A program made the position numbers and the translations under genes. Positions 1 through 7,085 of a stretch of DNA of 13,537 bases are shown piece by piece; position 1 is the first letter of the stretch, and each line of letters opens with the position of its first letter. Origin of the DNA: Clostridiales bacterium (lineage in GTDB: Bacteria > Bacillota > Clostridia > Lachnospirales > Lachnospiraceae); the NCBI GenBank assembly GCA_029267975.1, contig JAJUHH010000029.1:1-13537 (forward strand), read 5' to 3'. The notes beneath the pieces were generated by a model. The model saw only the letters and a program-made list of their open reading frames with translations. It was not told where the DNA came from and did no database searches.

Positions 1-187
1 ACTTGCATTGCTTCACAACATCCGGATTACTAAGCAAAGCAGGCAGTGTGGTTTCCTCTTCCACGAATCTGCGACGGGACTGTGAGGCAGCCGTATAAAC
101 CACCTCTTCCTTACCAAAGGTTTTCATAGTCGCTTTTATTAAGGGATATACCATATTACCGGCCCCGATAAATCCGAATAATGCCAT
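1..187 (-). CDS. proC: Pyrroline-5-carboxylate reductase, N-terminal fragment cut by window edge
   Basis: The first 62 codons of a gene that runs off the left end of the window. ProC carries out the last step of proline synthesis, the NAD(P)H-dependent reduction of pyrroline-5-carboxylate, in the cytoplasm. The fragment starts MALFGFIGAGNM, with the Rossmann dinucleotide-binding motif G-x-G-A-G-N-M at residues 5-12, followed by a helix-strand-helix stretch typical of the ProC N-terminus. The start is ATG at 185-187, with an AGAAGGA-type ribosome binding site about 7 bases upstream. The NADP-binding motif is shared with other 6-phosphogluconate-dehydrogenase-like reductases, so the name rests on the motif layout and on proA and proB lying in the same window. 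It is separated from rny by a terminator, so it probably has its own promoter. The catalytic C-terminal half cannot be seen. Confidence 0.72.
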   Translation of the reverse strand, partial: MALFGFIGAGNMVYPLIKATMKTFGKEEVVYTAASQSRRRFVEEETTLPALLSNPDVVKQCK

Positions 188-458
188 TGTTCATCCTTCT
201 TTCAGTTCTTAACTTATTTGATTTTTATTCTATCACAAAGTAACAAATTGTGCCAGAAAAATCATAGCAGATGTCAGAAACAACAATATATAAATACGAT
301 AGGCCAGATTACTTATCATTATTAAGCAGAATAGATCTGTAGATTCCACCATAGCGGTTCTATCCTATTATGCAATGAAGTAATTCACAAAAAATCACAT
401 GTAATTCTCCATACAAAACTAAGAAGCTGCACTTTATCCTAGGTATTATCGATATACG
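188..458. other. AT-rich intergenic spacer upstream of proC
   Basis: No gene or conserved RNA structure is visible between the start of proC and the rny terminator. On the minus strand there is a possible -10 box TAGAAT at 227-232, with a poor -35-like TGGCAC at 250-255 and a 17-base spacer. This would give proC a leader of about 30 bases. The -35 match is too weak to call a promoter with confidence. I see no T-box or riboswitch fold here. Confidence 0.5.
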
Positions 459-507
459 AAAAAAGATAGCTAAAACCTTGTATATCCTACTTGGTTTTAG
501 CTATCTT
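459..507 (-). terminator. Rho-independent terminator after rny
   Basis: A perfect 15-bp inverted repeat (arms 463-477 and 493-507, loop of 15 bases) is followed on the minus strand by six T residues (464-459, the first two being part of the stem). It begins about 20 bases after the rny stop codon. The T run exists only in the minus-strand reading, so it terminates rny transcription and separates rny from proC. Confidence 0.9.
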
Positions 508-526
508 AAACATTCTAATTCAGAAA

Positions 527-2083
527 TTACTTCGCATAATCAGTTACACGTGATTCTCTGATTACATTCACTTTAATTTGTCCCGGATACTCCAGTTCAT
601 TCTCAATCTTCTTAGATAAATCACGAGCTAACAATACCATATCAGCATCACTGATCTGTTCGGGAACTACCATTACGCGTACTTCCCTTCCTGCCTGAAT
701 AGCAAATGACTTATCTACCCCTTTAAAGCCGTTGGTAATATCTTCTAATTGCTTTAATCTGTTGGTATATGTTTCTAATGTTTCTCGTCTTGCACCGGGT
801 CTTGCTGCTGAAATTGTATCAGCTGCCTGGACGATACATGCGATCAGGGACTGGAATTCAACATCTCCATGGTGAGCTTCCACTGCATTAATAACAATAG
901 GCGATTCTTTGTACTTTCTACATAAATCCACACCAATCTGTACATGAGTTCCTTCCATTTCATGATCTATCGATTTACCGATATCATGTAATAAACCGGC
1001 ACGTTTTGCAAGTCTAACATCCACACCGATTTCTCCGGCTAAAAGACCGGACAAAATAGCTACCTCAATTGAATGCTTTAACGCATTCTGACCATAACTA
1101 GTCCTAAATTTCATTTTACCGAGAAGCTTTACCAGTTCAGGATGAATTCCGTGAACTCCAACTTCCAAAGTAGCTGCTTCACCGGCTTCCCTGATCATCA
1201 TATCGACTTCTTTCTGCGCCTTTTCTACCATTTCTTCGATTCTGGCAGGATGAATTCTACCATCCACAATCAGCTTTTCAAGTGCAATTCTTGCAACTTC
1301 TCTTCTGATTGGATCAAAGGCTGACAGTATTACTGCCTCCGGAGTATCATCGATAATCAAATCCACACCGGTCAGGGTTTCAAGAGTACGGATATTACGA
1401 CCTTCACGGCCAATGATTCGACCTTTCATCTCATCATTCGGTAACTGAACAACAGAAATTGTTGTCTCGGCAACATGATCTGCAGCACACCTTTGAATTG
1501 CTGTAACTACATAATCCTTCGCTTTCTTGTCTGCCTCTTCTTTTGCTTTACTTTCCAAATCCTTAATTAGCAGAGCGGTTTCATGTTTTACTTCTTCTTC
1601 AACAGTCTTAATCAGATATTCCTTAGCTTGTTCGGAGGTTAAACCAGAGATTTTTTCCAGCTCCTGTAACTGTCTAACGTGGAATTCTTCCACTTCCTGC
1701 CTGATTTTATCAAGCTCGTTTTCCTTTACAGTGAGTCTAAATTCCTTCTTTTCCAGTGCTTCGGTCTTTCTGTCTAAAGTTTCTTCTTTAGTCAGAACCC
1801 GCTTTTCATAGCGTTGTAATTCTGCTCTTCGTTCCTTAGTTTCCCGTTCGAATTCATTCTTTGCCTTTAAAGCTTCTTCTTTCGCTTCCAGCAAAGCTTC
1901 GCGCTTCTTAGTTTCAGCTGTTTTTAAAGCTTCATCTATGATCTCTCTAGCCTTCTCATCCGCACTGCCTATCTTCGCTTCGTAAACCTTCTTGCGATAA
2001 GCAATTGCGATCATCCAGGTTAGCACGGCCGTTATCACCAAGGTTAATGCAATAGCAATAACATACTTCAGAGCCTCTGGCAC
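527..2083 (-). CDS. rny: Ribonuclease Y, membrane-anchored endoribonuclease
   Basis: RNase Y starts mRNA decay by endonucleolytic cleavage and is anchored to the inner face of the cell membrane. The 518-residue length matches the family (about 520). Domains are visible in order: an N-terminal membrane segment (about residues 6-28), a long charged coiled coil rich in E, K and A (about 35-200), a KH RNA-binding domain with GRIIGREGRN at 221-230, and an HD metal-dependent phosphohydrolase domain with H336, the H366-D367 pair in LLHDIGKS and a second motif at VEAHHGD (401-407). The start is GTG at 2081-2083, preceded by AAGGAGG (2091-2097) about 7 bases upstream, which fixes the start. A candidate promoter lies just upstream and a clear terminator follows, so it is probably a single-gene transcript. 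In many Firmicutes rny lies near recA; here the upstream neighbour is miaB. Confidence 0.96.
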   Translation of the reverse strand: MPEALKYVIAIALTLVITAVLTWMIAIAYRKKVYEAKIGSADEKAREIIDEALKTAETKKREALLEAKEEALKAKNEFERETKERRAELQRYEKRVLTKEETLDRKTEALEKKEFRLTVKENELDKIRQEVEEFHVRQLQELEKISGLTSEQAKEYLIKTVEEEVKHETALLIKDLESKAKEEADKKAKDYVVTAIQRCAADHVAETTISVVQLPNDEMKGRIIGREGRNIRTLETLTGVDLIIDDTPEAVILSAFDPIRREVARIALEKLIVDGRIHPARIEEMVEKAQKEVDMMIREAGEAATLEVGVHGIHPELVKLLGKMKFRTSYGQNALKHSIEVAILSGLLAGEIGVDVRLAKRAGLLHDIGKSIDHEMEGTHVQIGVDLCRKYKESPIVINAVEAHHGDVEFQSLIACIVQAADTISAARPGARRETLETYTNRLKQLEDITNGFKGVDKSFAIQAGREVRVMVVPEQISDADMVLLARDLSKKIENELEYPGQIKVNVIRESRVTDYAK

Positions 2084-2420
2084 AGGAGCACCTCCTTATT
2101 TAGTTTTCATTGTACATGCAAAAAATTACGTATACAAGATAACATGTAATTCATACAATAATCTTGAAATTAAATAAAAATATTTTAACTTTTCATGTAA
2201 TATCTTGCCATGAATATACAACACTTAAATTCTATACTGTTTTTACGAATATGTCAAGTATACTCAGGAATAAATTATCTATTATGACATACTTAGATAC
2301 CATATATTGGACTAATTCAGGGCTTCGCCACTATATAATCTGAAACTATCTATTATTACAAATAATTATGTTTAATTATACACACAATAAGAAGTTTCTA
2401 AACGTTCTCCGCAATAAAAT
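2084..2420. other. AT-rich spacer between miaB and rny
   Basis: This 337-bp stretch contains no convincing gene. Its rny-proximal end holds the rny ribosome binding site and a candidate promoter. I looked for a terminator after miaB and found only a 7-bp all-A/T hairpin (ATAATTA/TAATTAT) and a 3-bp GC hairpin, neither followed by a T run. Some read-through from miaB into rny therefore cannot be excluded. Confidence 0.5.
2109..2137 (-). promoter_or_regulatory. Candidate sigma-A promoter for rny
   Basis: The -10 box is TACAAT at 2109-2114 and the -35-like box is TTGTAT at 2132-2137, with a 17-base spacer. The -10 differs from consensus at one base; the -35 keeps only the TTG. The predicted start near 2102 gives a leader of about 19 bases, just long enough to carry the AAGGAGG site. 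Confidence 0.45.
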
Positions 2421-3863
2421 CTATGCGAGTCTTCCCATATAATAAAAGCCCTTGCTTTCTTCCAGGTATACCGGAATGATCTTACCGATCAGAGAGGGAT
2501 CTCCTTCAAAATGTACCAGCAGATTGTTGCTGAGTCTACCGGTCAGAAGCCTATTATCCTGAGCATTGATCTCTTCCACCAGTACCTTCTGCATCGTATG
2601 AATATCTTTACCGCAGGATTTTGCTGAACTTAACTGAATTTCCTTGAGTAAACGGTCAAAACGCTCATTCGCTACTGAGGGTTCTACCTGTTCCTCCATG
2701 GTGGCTGCCGGTGTTCCTGTACGTTTGGAGTAGAGGAAGGTAAAGGCACTGTCATAACCGACTTTTCTTACCACATCCATGGTTTCCTCAAAGTCTTCTT
2801 CCGTCTCGCCGGGAAAGCCTACGATAATATCGGTGGTCAGGGAGATATCAGGAACAGCTGCTTTTATTTTATCCACCAGTGCAAGATAGCTTTCCTTGGT
2901 ATATCTGCGGTTCATCAGCTTAAGCAGCCTTGTGCTTCCTGACTGTACCGGCAGATGCAGATGCTTGCAGATCTTTGTGCTATGCTTCATTACCTCAATC
3001 AGCTCATCGGATAAATCCTTGGGATGGGAGGTCATAAAGCGGATACGCTCAATTCCTTCAATCTTCTCAATCTCTGTAAGCAGCTGGGCAAAGGTCATAG
3101 GCTTGTCCAGATTCTTTCCGTAGGAATTTACGTTCTGGCCTAAGAGCATAATCTCAACCACGCCTTCCTTAGCCAGGCCCCTGATTTCCTCCAGGATATC
3201 CTCCGGATTTCTGCTGCGTTCCCTGCCTCTGACATAAGGTACAATACAGTAGCTGCAGAAATTATTGCAGCCAAACATAATATTAACTCCGGCTTTAAAG
3301 CTGTATTTACGATCGTTGGGCAGATTTTCCACAATTAGGTCAGTATTCTTCCAAAGATCAATCACCATACGCTTTGAATCAAGTCTGATATAGAGTAGTT
3401 CCGCTAATTTAAAAATATTATGGGTACCGAAGATAAGATCCACAAAACGGTAGCTGGTCTTAATCTTCTCAACTGCACTGGCCTCCTGCATCATGCAGCC
3501 GCAAAGGGCAATTAACATGCCAGGATGCTTTTTCTTTAAGTTACCCACATAGCCCAAGCGGCCATAAACCCGGTTATTGGCATTTTCTCTGACAGTACAG
3601 GTATTATATATAACAAAATCAGCATCCTCGCTGTCTGTCTCCACATAACCGATCTGTTTTAAAATTCCGGAGATCTTTTCTGAATCTCGGCTGTTCATCT
3701 GGCAGCCAAAGGTTTGTATGGACATGGTTAAGGGCCTGCCCATTTCTTTGCTCTTCTCTTTAATGAGCTCCTTGCATTTTGCAATGTAATACCACTGACG
3801 TTCCGGTTCATTCACCGGGGGTTCTTTTGATAAATCTATTCCGCTAAAATCAAATTCCGACAT
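2421..3863 (-). CDS. miaB: tRNA-2-methylthio-N6-dimethylallyladenosine synthase MiaB
   Basis: MiaB is a radical-SAM methylthiotransferase that converts i6A37 to ms2i6A37 in tRNAs reading UNN codons. With the chosen start it has 480 residues. The N-terminal UPF0004 domain has the three cluster cysteines C54 (TFGCQMN), C89 (YNTCTVREN) and C123 (LCGCMMQ). The radical-SAM cluster motif C-x3-C-x2-C is at C199, C203 and C206, followed by VPYVRGRERS. A TRAM-like tail covers about residues 425-480. ATG at 3861-3863 is preferred because GGAG sits 7 bases upstream and the extended -10 promoter at 3906-3914 gives it a leader of about 36 bases. An in-frame ATG at 3888-3890 would add 9 residues, but it has no ribosome binding site and almost no leader. 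The mutS/mutL genes that often accompany miaB are not here. Confidence 0.96.
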   Translation of the reverse strand: MSEFDFSGIDLSKEPPVNEPERQWYYIAKCKELIKEKSKEMGRPLTMSIQTFGCQMNSRDSEKISGILKQIGYVETDSEDADFVIYNTCTVRENANNRVYGRLGYVGNLKKKHPGMLIALCGCMMQEASAVEKIKTSYRFVDLIFGTHNIFKLAELLYIRLDSKRMVIDLWKNTDLIVENLPNDRKYSFKAGVNIMFGCNNFCSYCIVPYVRGRERSRNPEDILEEIRGLAKEGVVEIMLLGQNVNSYGKNLDKPMTFAQLLTEIEKIEGIERIRFMTSHPKDLSDELIEVMKHSTKICKHLHLPVQSGSTRLLKLMNRRYTKESYLALVDKIKAAVPDISLTTDIIVGFPGETEEDFEETMDVVRKVGYDSAFTFLYSKRTGTPAATMEEQVEPSVANERFDRLLKEIQLSSAKSCGKDIHTMQKVLVEEINAQDNRLLTGRLSNNLLVHFEGDPSLIGKIIPVYLEESKGFYYMGRLA

Positions 3864-3905
3864 TATAATTCTCCATTCCATAAAAATCATCTATATATGT
3901 ATACC

Positions 3906-3914
3906 ATTATAACA
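3906..3914 (-). promoter_or_regulatory. Extended -10 promoter of miaB
   Basis: On the minus strand the sequence reads TGTTATAAT, which is a consensus TATAAT -10 box (3906-3911) with the TGn extension (TG at 3913-3914). The expected -35 position has only a poor TTTTCT-like match, which is normal for extended -10 promoters. The predicted start is near 3899, about 36 bases before the preferred miaB start codon. Confidence 0.7.
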
Positions 3915-3964
3915 GATGATTTGTAAATAGAAAAGTGAATGAAATGTTGTGAGACATAAGCAAA

Positions 3965-4077
3965 TACTGTTCACACCACTGCTAGACTTGATTTAAGAGC
4001 CAGGCAAAGGTTCCTACGCGGAGCCGCTTTTGCTTAATTGCTCTTAATATCTAACTAATAATGTGGTGTGAACAGTA
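3965..4077. repeat. 113-bp fold-back element with 15-bp terminal inverted repeats (MITE-like)
   Basis: The ends are perfect 15-bp inverted repeats: TACTGTTCACACCAC (3965-3979) and its complement (4063-4077). The interior also folds. TTAAGAGC (3993-4000) pairs with GCTCTTAA (4040-4047). AGGCAAA (4002-4008) pairs with the TTTTGCTT stretch (4029-4036), using one G-T pair and a small bulge. GGTTCC (4009-4014) pairs with GGAGCC (4020-4025) around a 5-base loop. The outermost bases are TA on both sides, as expected if a 109-bp element with 13-bp repeats had inserted at a TA target, in the manner of Tc1/mariner/IS630 elements. It encodes nothing. It lies between the M14 peptidase and the miaB promoter. 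It lacks a T run, so it is not a canonical terminator. The mobile origin is inference; only the inverted repeats and fold are seen. Confidence 0.7.
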
Positions 4078-4124
4078 ATACTATCGCCAATACCTGCTGT
4101 TATGGTGAAAGGATGATAAAGGAA

Positions 4125-5090
4125 CTAAACTACCATACTTCCGAATTCAAAGATTAAAAATCTTAATTCCTCAAAGGTGGGAAGCCTGTATTTTATGTCC
4201 ATAGGGAATTCCGCCTCATCCTCTACTGTCTCTATGGTTAGGGCCGGCTTCCAAAAATGTTCGGAGTAATAATGTACCGTATTGCCTCCGCTGTCTCCCG
4301 TCTCTACCTCGTCCTCCGGCTCTTCCAGCTTATAATTGGTCACTTTCTGCAGGCGGCTGGCAAGGACGAGCTGTTTTTTGTTATAGCTCTCCGGCATCTG
4401 ACTACGATAATAATAGATTGACTTTCCTCTGGAATGAAAATCAAGAAAGCCTCTTGATTTGTGCTCATGAAACAAGCGGATTAAGGTCTTTGTCTCATTT
4501 TCACTTGCCGGATGATCACCTTCAAATTTCGACCGCCAGAGCTCGCAGGGGAAATTGCGGTTGATGTCAATGCCTCTGGCATTAAACTTCCACTCTGTGC
4601 TTGGCACATTCATCCCCTCACAGCGCTTTCTAAGCTCCGCATCACGGATCGCCTCAAAGCCTTTCAGGGCTATCATATAACCATCTGGATTGAGCAGAGG
4701 AACGATAAGGATGGTGTAGGTCTGCAAAAGCTCATAAATACAAGCGCCATAAAGCATAAGCTCATATTCTTCCTTCAGATGCTGGTCGGTACCATATAAT
4801 TTTAAGAGCAAATCTCTCTTTTGTTGCTTATAGTTTATATAAAGCTCGGCATAATACTCTACGATACGCAGAAGTACCACCGGATTAATGGTCTCCCTGG
4901 CATGTACCCCTCCGCAGCAGATAATGTGCTTTTGTCCGCTTCCAAGACGAAGCAAAATAATGTCACGATTGTCATGGGACTTACCAATCGTGACATATTT
5001 TATAATGGAATCATATTTGATAGCCAGTGCTTTGGCATCAGCAATTAATTTATCATAGCTATAATCAGCTACATTAAGATCGACAATCAT
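4125..5090 (-). CDS. Cytoplasmic M14-family zinc carboxypeptidase
   Basis: A metallopeptidase of the M14 (carboxypeptidase A) fold, 321 residues. The zinc motif H-x2-E is at H63 and E66 (GGVHARET), the third zinc ligand is H219 in LDFHSRG, and the likely catalytic glutamate is E287 in LTIETVED. NPDGY (134-138) and ARGIDINRNFP (171-181) match the substrate-binding signatures of the family. There is no signal peptide, membrane segment or LysM domain, so the protein should act in the cytoplasm. Cytoplasmic M14 enzymes such as E. coli MpaA cleave gamma-D-Glu-diaminopimelate bonds in recycled murein peptides. That substrate is a reasonable inference here but is not shown by the sequence. The start is ATG at 5088-5090, with AAGGTG about 7 bases upstream. 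It is probably transcribed separately from hflC. Confidence 0.88.
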   Translation of the reverse strand: MIVDLNVADYSYDKLIADAKALAIKYDSIIKYVTIGKSHDNRDIILLRLGSGQKHIICCGGVHARETINPVVLLRIVEYYAELYINYKQQKRDLLLKLYGTDQHLKEEYELMLYGACIYELLQTYTILIVPLLNPDGYMIALKGFEAIRDAELRKRCEGMNVPSTEWKFNARGIDINRNFPCELWRSKFEGDHPASENETKTLIRLFHEHKSRGFLDFHSRGKSIYYYRSQMPESYNKKQLVLASRLQKVTNYKLEEPEDEVETGDSGGNTVHYYSEHFWKPALTIETVEDEAEFPMDIKYRLPTFEELRFLIFEFGSMVV

Positions 5091-5122
5091 TTCATAACAC
5101 CTTAAAATTTTTTCATCACAGC

Positions 5123-5128
5123 ATTATA
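5123..5128 (-). promoter_or_regulatory. Candidate -10 box for the M14 peptidase gene
   Basis: There is a perfect TATAAT on the minus strand, about 33 bases upstream of the start codon. The expected -35 position shows only a GTCATA-like hexamer, so the promoter is uncertain. The 128-bp gap between hflC and this gene also holds an imperfect 9-bp hairpin near 5173-5202 that lacks a T run and is not a standard terminator. Confidence 0.4.
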
Positions 5129-5218
5129 TGACCGGATCATATTTTTATGACTGATATTTTTATTGTTTTGCTATGACAACCTTCTTAATGTAGTTGTTAT
5201 ATTTCCTTCTTCCATCAC

Positions 5219-6100
5219 TTAATCGATATTATAAAAGATCTGGGCAATGGGGGAATCCTTTGACAGGATCAGGGTATTATTGTCTCCGGATAAGGATTTC
5301 TTTGCTGCCTCCAGAGAACGAATAAAAGCATAGAATTCACTTCTTTCCGGTGTGGAGTATGCCTCGGATAAAATCCTCATATACTCTGCTTCTGCCTCCG
5401 CTGTGATGCTGGCAGCCTGGGCTTCTGCATTGGAGATACTTACGGCAACCTCTCTGTCTGTTGCATTCTGAATCTTCTGTGCTTCCGACTGTCCTTCTGC
5501 CGTATAGGTTGCTGCAATCTGGGCACGTTCTGATATCATTCGTTCAAAAACCGCCGCCTTATTATCGCTGGGCAGATCAAGATGCTTGGTTTCTACAGAG
5601 ATTAATTCAATTCCGTATTGATCCATGGTATTGCCGATATTCTTCATAAAGGCTTCATTGAGCTCGCCGTCTCTGCCGCTGATCACCTCAGCCTGGGATA
5701 AGCTGCTGATGACATTCTTCATGGAATTGTACACAATCGTATCAATTCTGCTCTCGGCCTGAATAACAGAGGCATTCAGTGTTTGTGCGAACTTAATGGG
5801 ATCTACGATCTTCCATAATACATAGCTGTCGGCAACCATGGTCTTCTTATCCATCGTGATGACATCTGATTCCTGCATATCATAAAACTGTATACTCTTT
5901 GGAAGTACGGCCACTGTATCGATAAAAGGAGTACGTAAGGATAATCCTGCTTTATCAATGACACGTTCAATTTTATTAAAACGCTTTACTAAGGTATATT
6001 GATTTTCCTTGGTGATAATCATCGTGGAAAGCATTGCGATGCAAGCGACAATGATTAGTATCACGACAATTACTCCAGCAAATCTTCCGGTCTTTTTCAT
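5219..6100 (-). CDS. hflC: SPFH-domain membrane protein HflC
   Basis: A 293-residue member of the stomatin/prohibitin/flotillin/HflKC family. In E. coli HflC forms a large complex with HflK that surrounds and modulates the FtsH membrane protease; the role in Clostridia is less clear. Residues 8-29 form one hydrophobic membrane anchor (GVIVVILIIVACIAMLS). The band-7 domain follows (about 30-190), then an alanine- and glutamate-rich helical region. MISERAQIAATYTAEGQSEA (188-207) is the HflC counterpart of the E. coli RAEREA...GQEEAEK stretch. The ATG start overlaps the hflK stop by one base (TAATG), and GGAGGGG lies 7 bases upstream inside hflK, so the two are translationally coupled. It appears to be the last gene of the operon. 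No ftsH lies in the window. Confidence 0.92.
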   Translation of the reverse strand: MKKTGRFAGVIVVILIIVACIAMLSTMIITKENQYTLVKRFNKIERVIDKAGLSLRTPFIDTVAVLPKSIQFYDMQESDVITMDKKTMVADSYVLWKIVDPIKFAQTLNASVIQAESRIDTIVYNSMKNVISSLSQAEVISGRDGELNEAFMKNIGNTMDQYGIELISVETKHLDLPSDNKAAVFERMISERAQIAATYTAEGQSEAQKIQNATDREVAVSISNAEAQAASITAEAEAEYMRILSEAYSTPERSEFYAFIRSLEAAKKSLSGDNNTLILSKDSPIAQIFYNID

Positions 6101-7074
6101 TACTGATCCCCTCCCTGCACTAATTCATCCAGCGGCAGCAGCTTTTGAACCTCTCCGCTGCCATTATCAATAATCACCTTAAGCTCCGGTAAGATTTCCT
6201 CCATGCTTTCATAGAACATACGCTGCTTGGTGATGGTAGGATTCTTGATATATTCCTTAAACATTTCATTAAACTTGGCTACTTCGGCATTTGCTTCATT
6301 GATTCTCCTGGTCTTCTGGGTTTCCGCTTCCTGAAGAATCTTATCTACTTCAGCATCCGCAGTAGGCAGCTGCTCATTCCGATACTTGTTAGCATTGTTG
6401 ACAGCTGTATCCTTGCCCTGCTTTGCTGTCTCCACGGCTTTAAAGGCTTCCATGACCTCGGCTGTAGGCGGTTCCGAATCCTGAATCGTAATATTTACCA
6501 GCTGTATACCGATGTCCTGTTGTTCCAGCTTTGCCAGAATCGTTTCTTTGATAGCAGCCTGGATCTCATTCTTACCGGTGGTAATGACACTATCAACATC
6601 ATAGCTGCCTACCACCATTCTGATGCTGCTCTGCGCTATGTTCTTAAGGATGGTAATCGGCTCATCGGAAGCGTAAAGTGCCCTTACCGGATCAGAAACC
6701 TTATATTCCACGAAAAAGTCAACATTTACAAAGTTAAAATCCTTGGTGATCATCATGGATTCTGCTTCGATCTTCTCGTTGGTCTCCTGGTTATAACCGA
6801 TGGAAAAGCCCTGAATGGTAGTATCCACCTTCTGTACCTTTTGAATAATGGGGATCTTAAAATGCAGTCCGGCTGTATCCACCGTTTTGGCAACTCCAAA
6901 GGTTGTTACCACTGCCTGCTCCTGTTCCTTAATGGTATAGAAGGAACCAAAAGCAAAGATTAAAACAATAAGCAGAATGATAAATAATCCAAATAACTTA
7001 GCAAATCTCTTCATAAACCTTCCAAAAGCAGTTCCGGAAGGAAAATCATAAACCTTTTTTTCGTCCATACGCAT
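6100..7074 (-). CDS. hflK: SPFH-domain membrane protein HflK
   Basis: The partner of HflC, 324 residues. A short cytoplasmic N-terminus is followed by a membrane segment at about residues 26-46, a band-7/SPFH domain (about 45-215, including IKEQEQAVVTTFG at 48-60 and the HflK-like VQLVNITIQDSEPP-type stretch ending near residue 203) and an Ala/Glu-rich helical tail. It lacks the long glycine-rich N-terminal region of E. coli HflK (419 residues), as is usual for shorter Gram-positive versions. Its start lies 11 bases after the proA stop, indicating co-transcription. ATG at 7072-7074 follows AAGGAAAG; a second in-frame ATG two codons on (7066-7068) follows GAGG and is an equally plausible start. 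With proA upstream and HflC overlapping downstream, it is part of a long operon. Confidence 0.9.
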   Translation of the reverse strand: MRMDEKKVYDFPSGTAFGRFMKRFAKLFGLFIILLIVLIFAFGSFYTIKEQEQAVVTTFGVAKTVDTAGLHFKIPIIQKVQKVDTTIQGFSIGYNQETNEKIEAESMMITKDFNFVNVDFFVEYKVSDPVRALYASDEPITILKNIAQSSIRMVVGSYDVDSVITTGKNEIQAAIKETILAKLEQQDIGIQLVNITIQDSEPPTAEVMEAFKAVETAKQGKDTAVNNANKYRNEQLPTADAEVDKILQEAETQKTRRINEANAEVAKFNEMFKEYIKNPTITKQRMFYESMEEILPELKVIIDNGSGEVQKLLPLDELVQGGDQ

Positions 7075-7085
7075 CCTCTTTCCTT

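Noticed and set aside
188..458. Possible T-box or riboswitch upstream of proC
   Set aside because: No conserved leader motif, specifier stem or terminator/antiterminator pair is visible, and the apparent leader is only about 30 bases.
398..2153. ACATGTAATTC repeated at about 398-408 and 2142-2152
   Set aside because: An 11-bp match in AT-rich DNA with no surrounding similarity or common context; chance is the simpler explanation.
2300..2400. Possible terminator after miaB
   Set aside because: The only hairpins are a 7-bp all-A/T stem and a 3-bp GC stem, with no following T run in the minus-strand direction.
3965..4077. Fold-back element read as a rho-independent terminator for the M14 gene
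   Set aside because: On neither strand is the hairpin followed by a T tract, and the terminal inverted repeats with TA borders fit a MITE better.
5173..5202. Imperfect 9-bp inverted repeat after hflC as an operon terminator
   Set aside because: It has a mismatch, low GC content and no T run on the transcribed strand.
6520..6963. 147-codon plus-strand open frame antisense to hflK
   Set aside because: It is fully overlapped by hflK, has no domain signature and has composition typical of a reverse-complement artefact.
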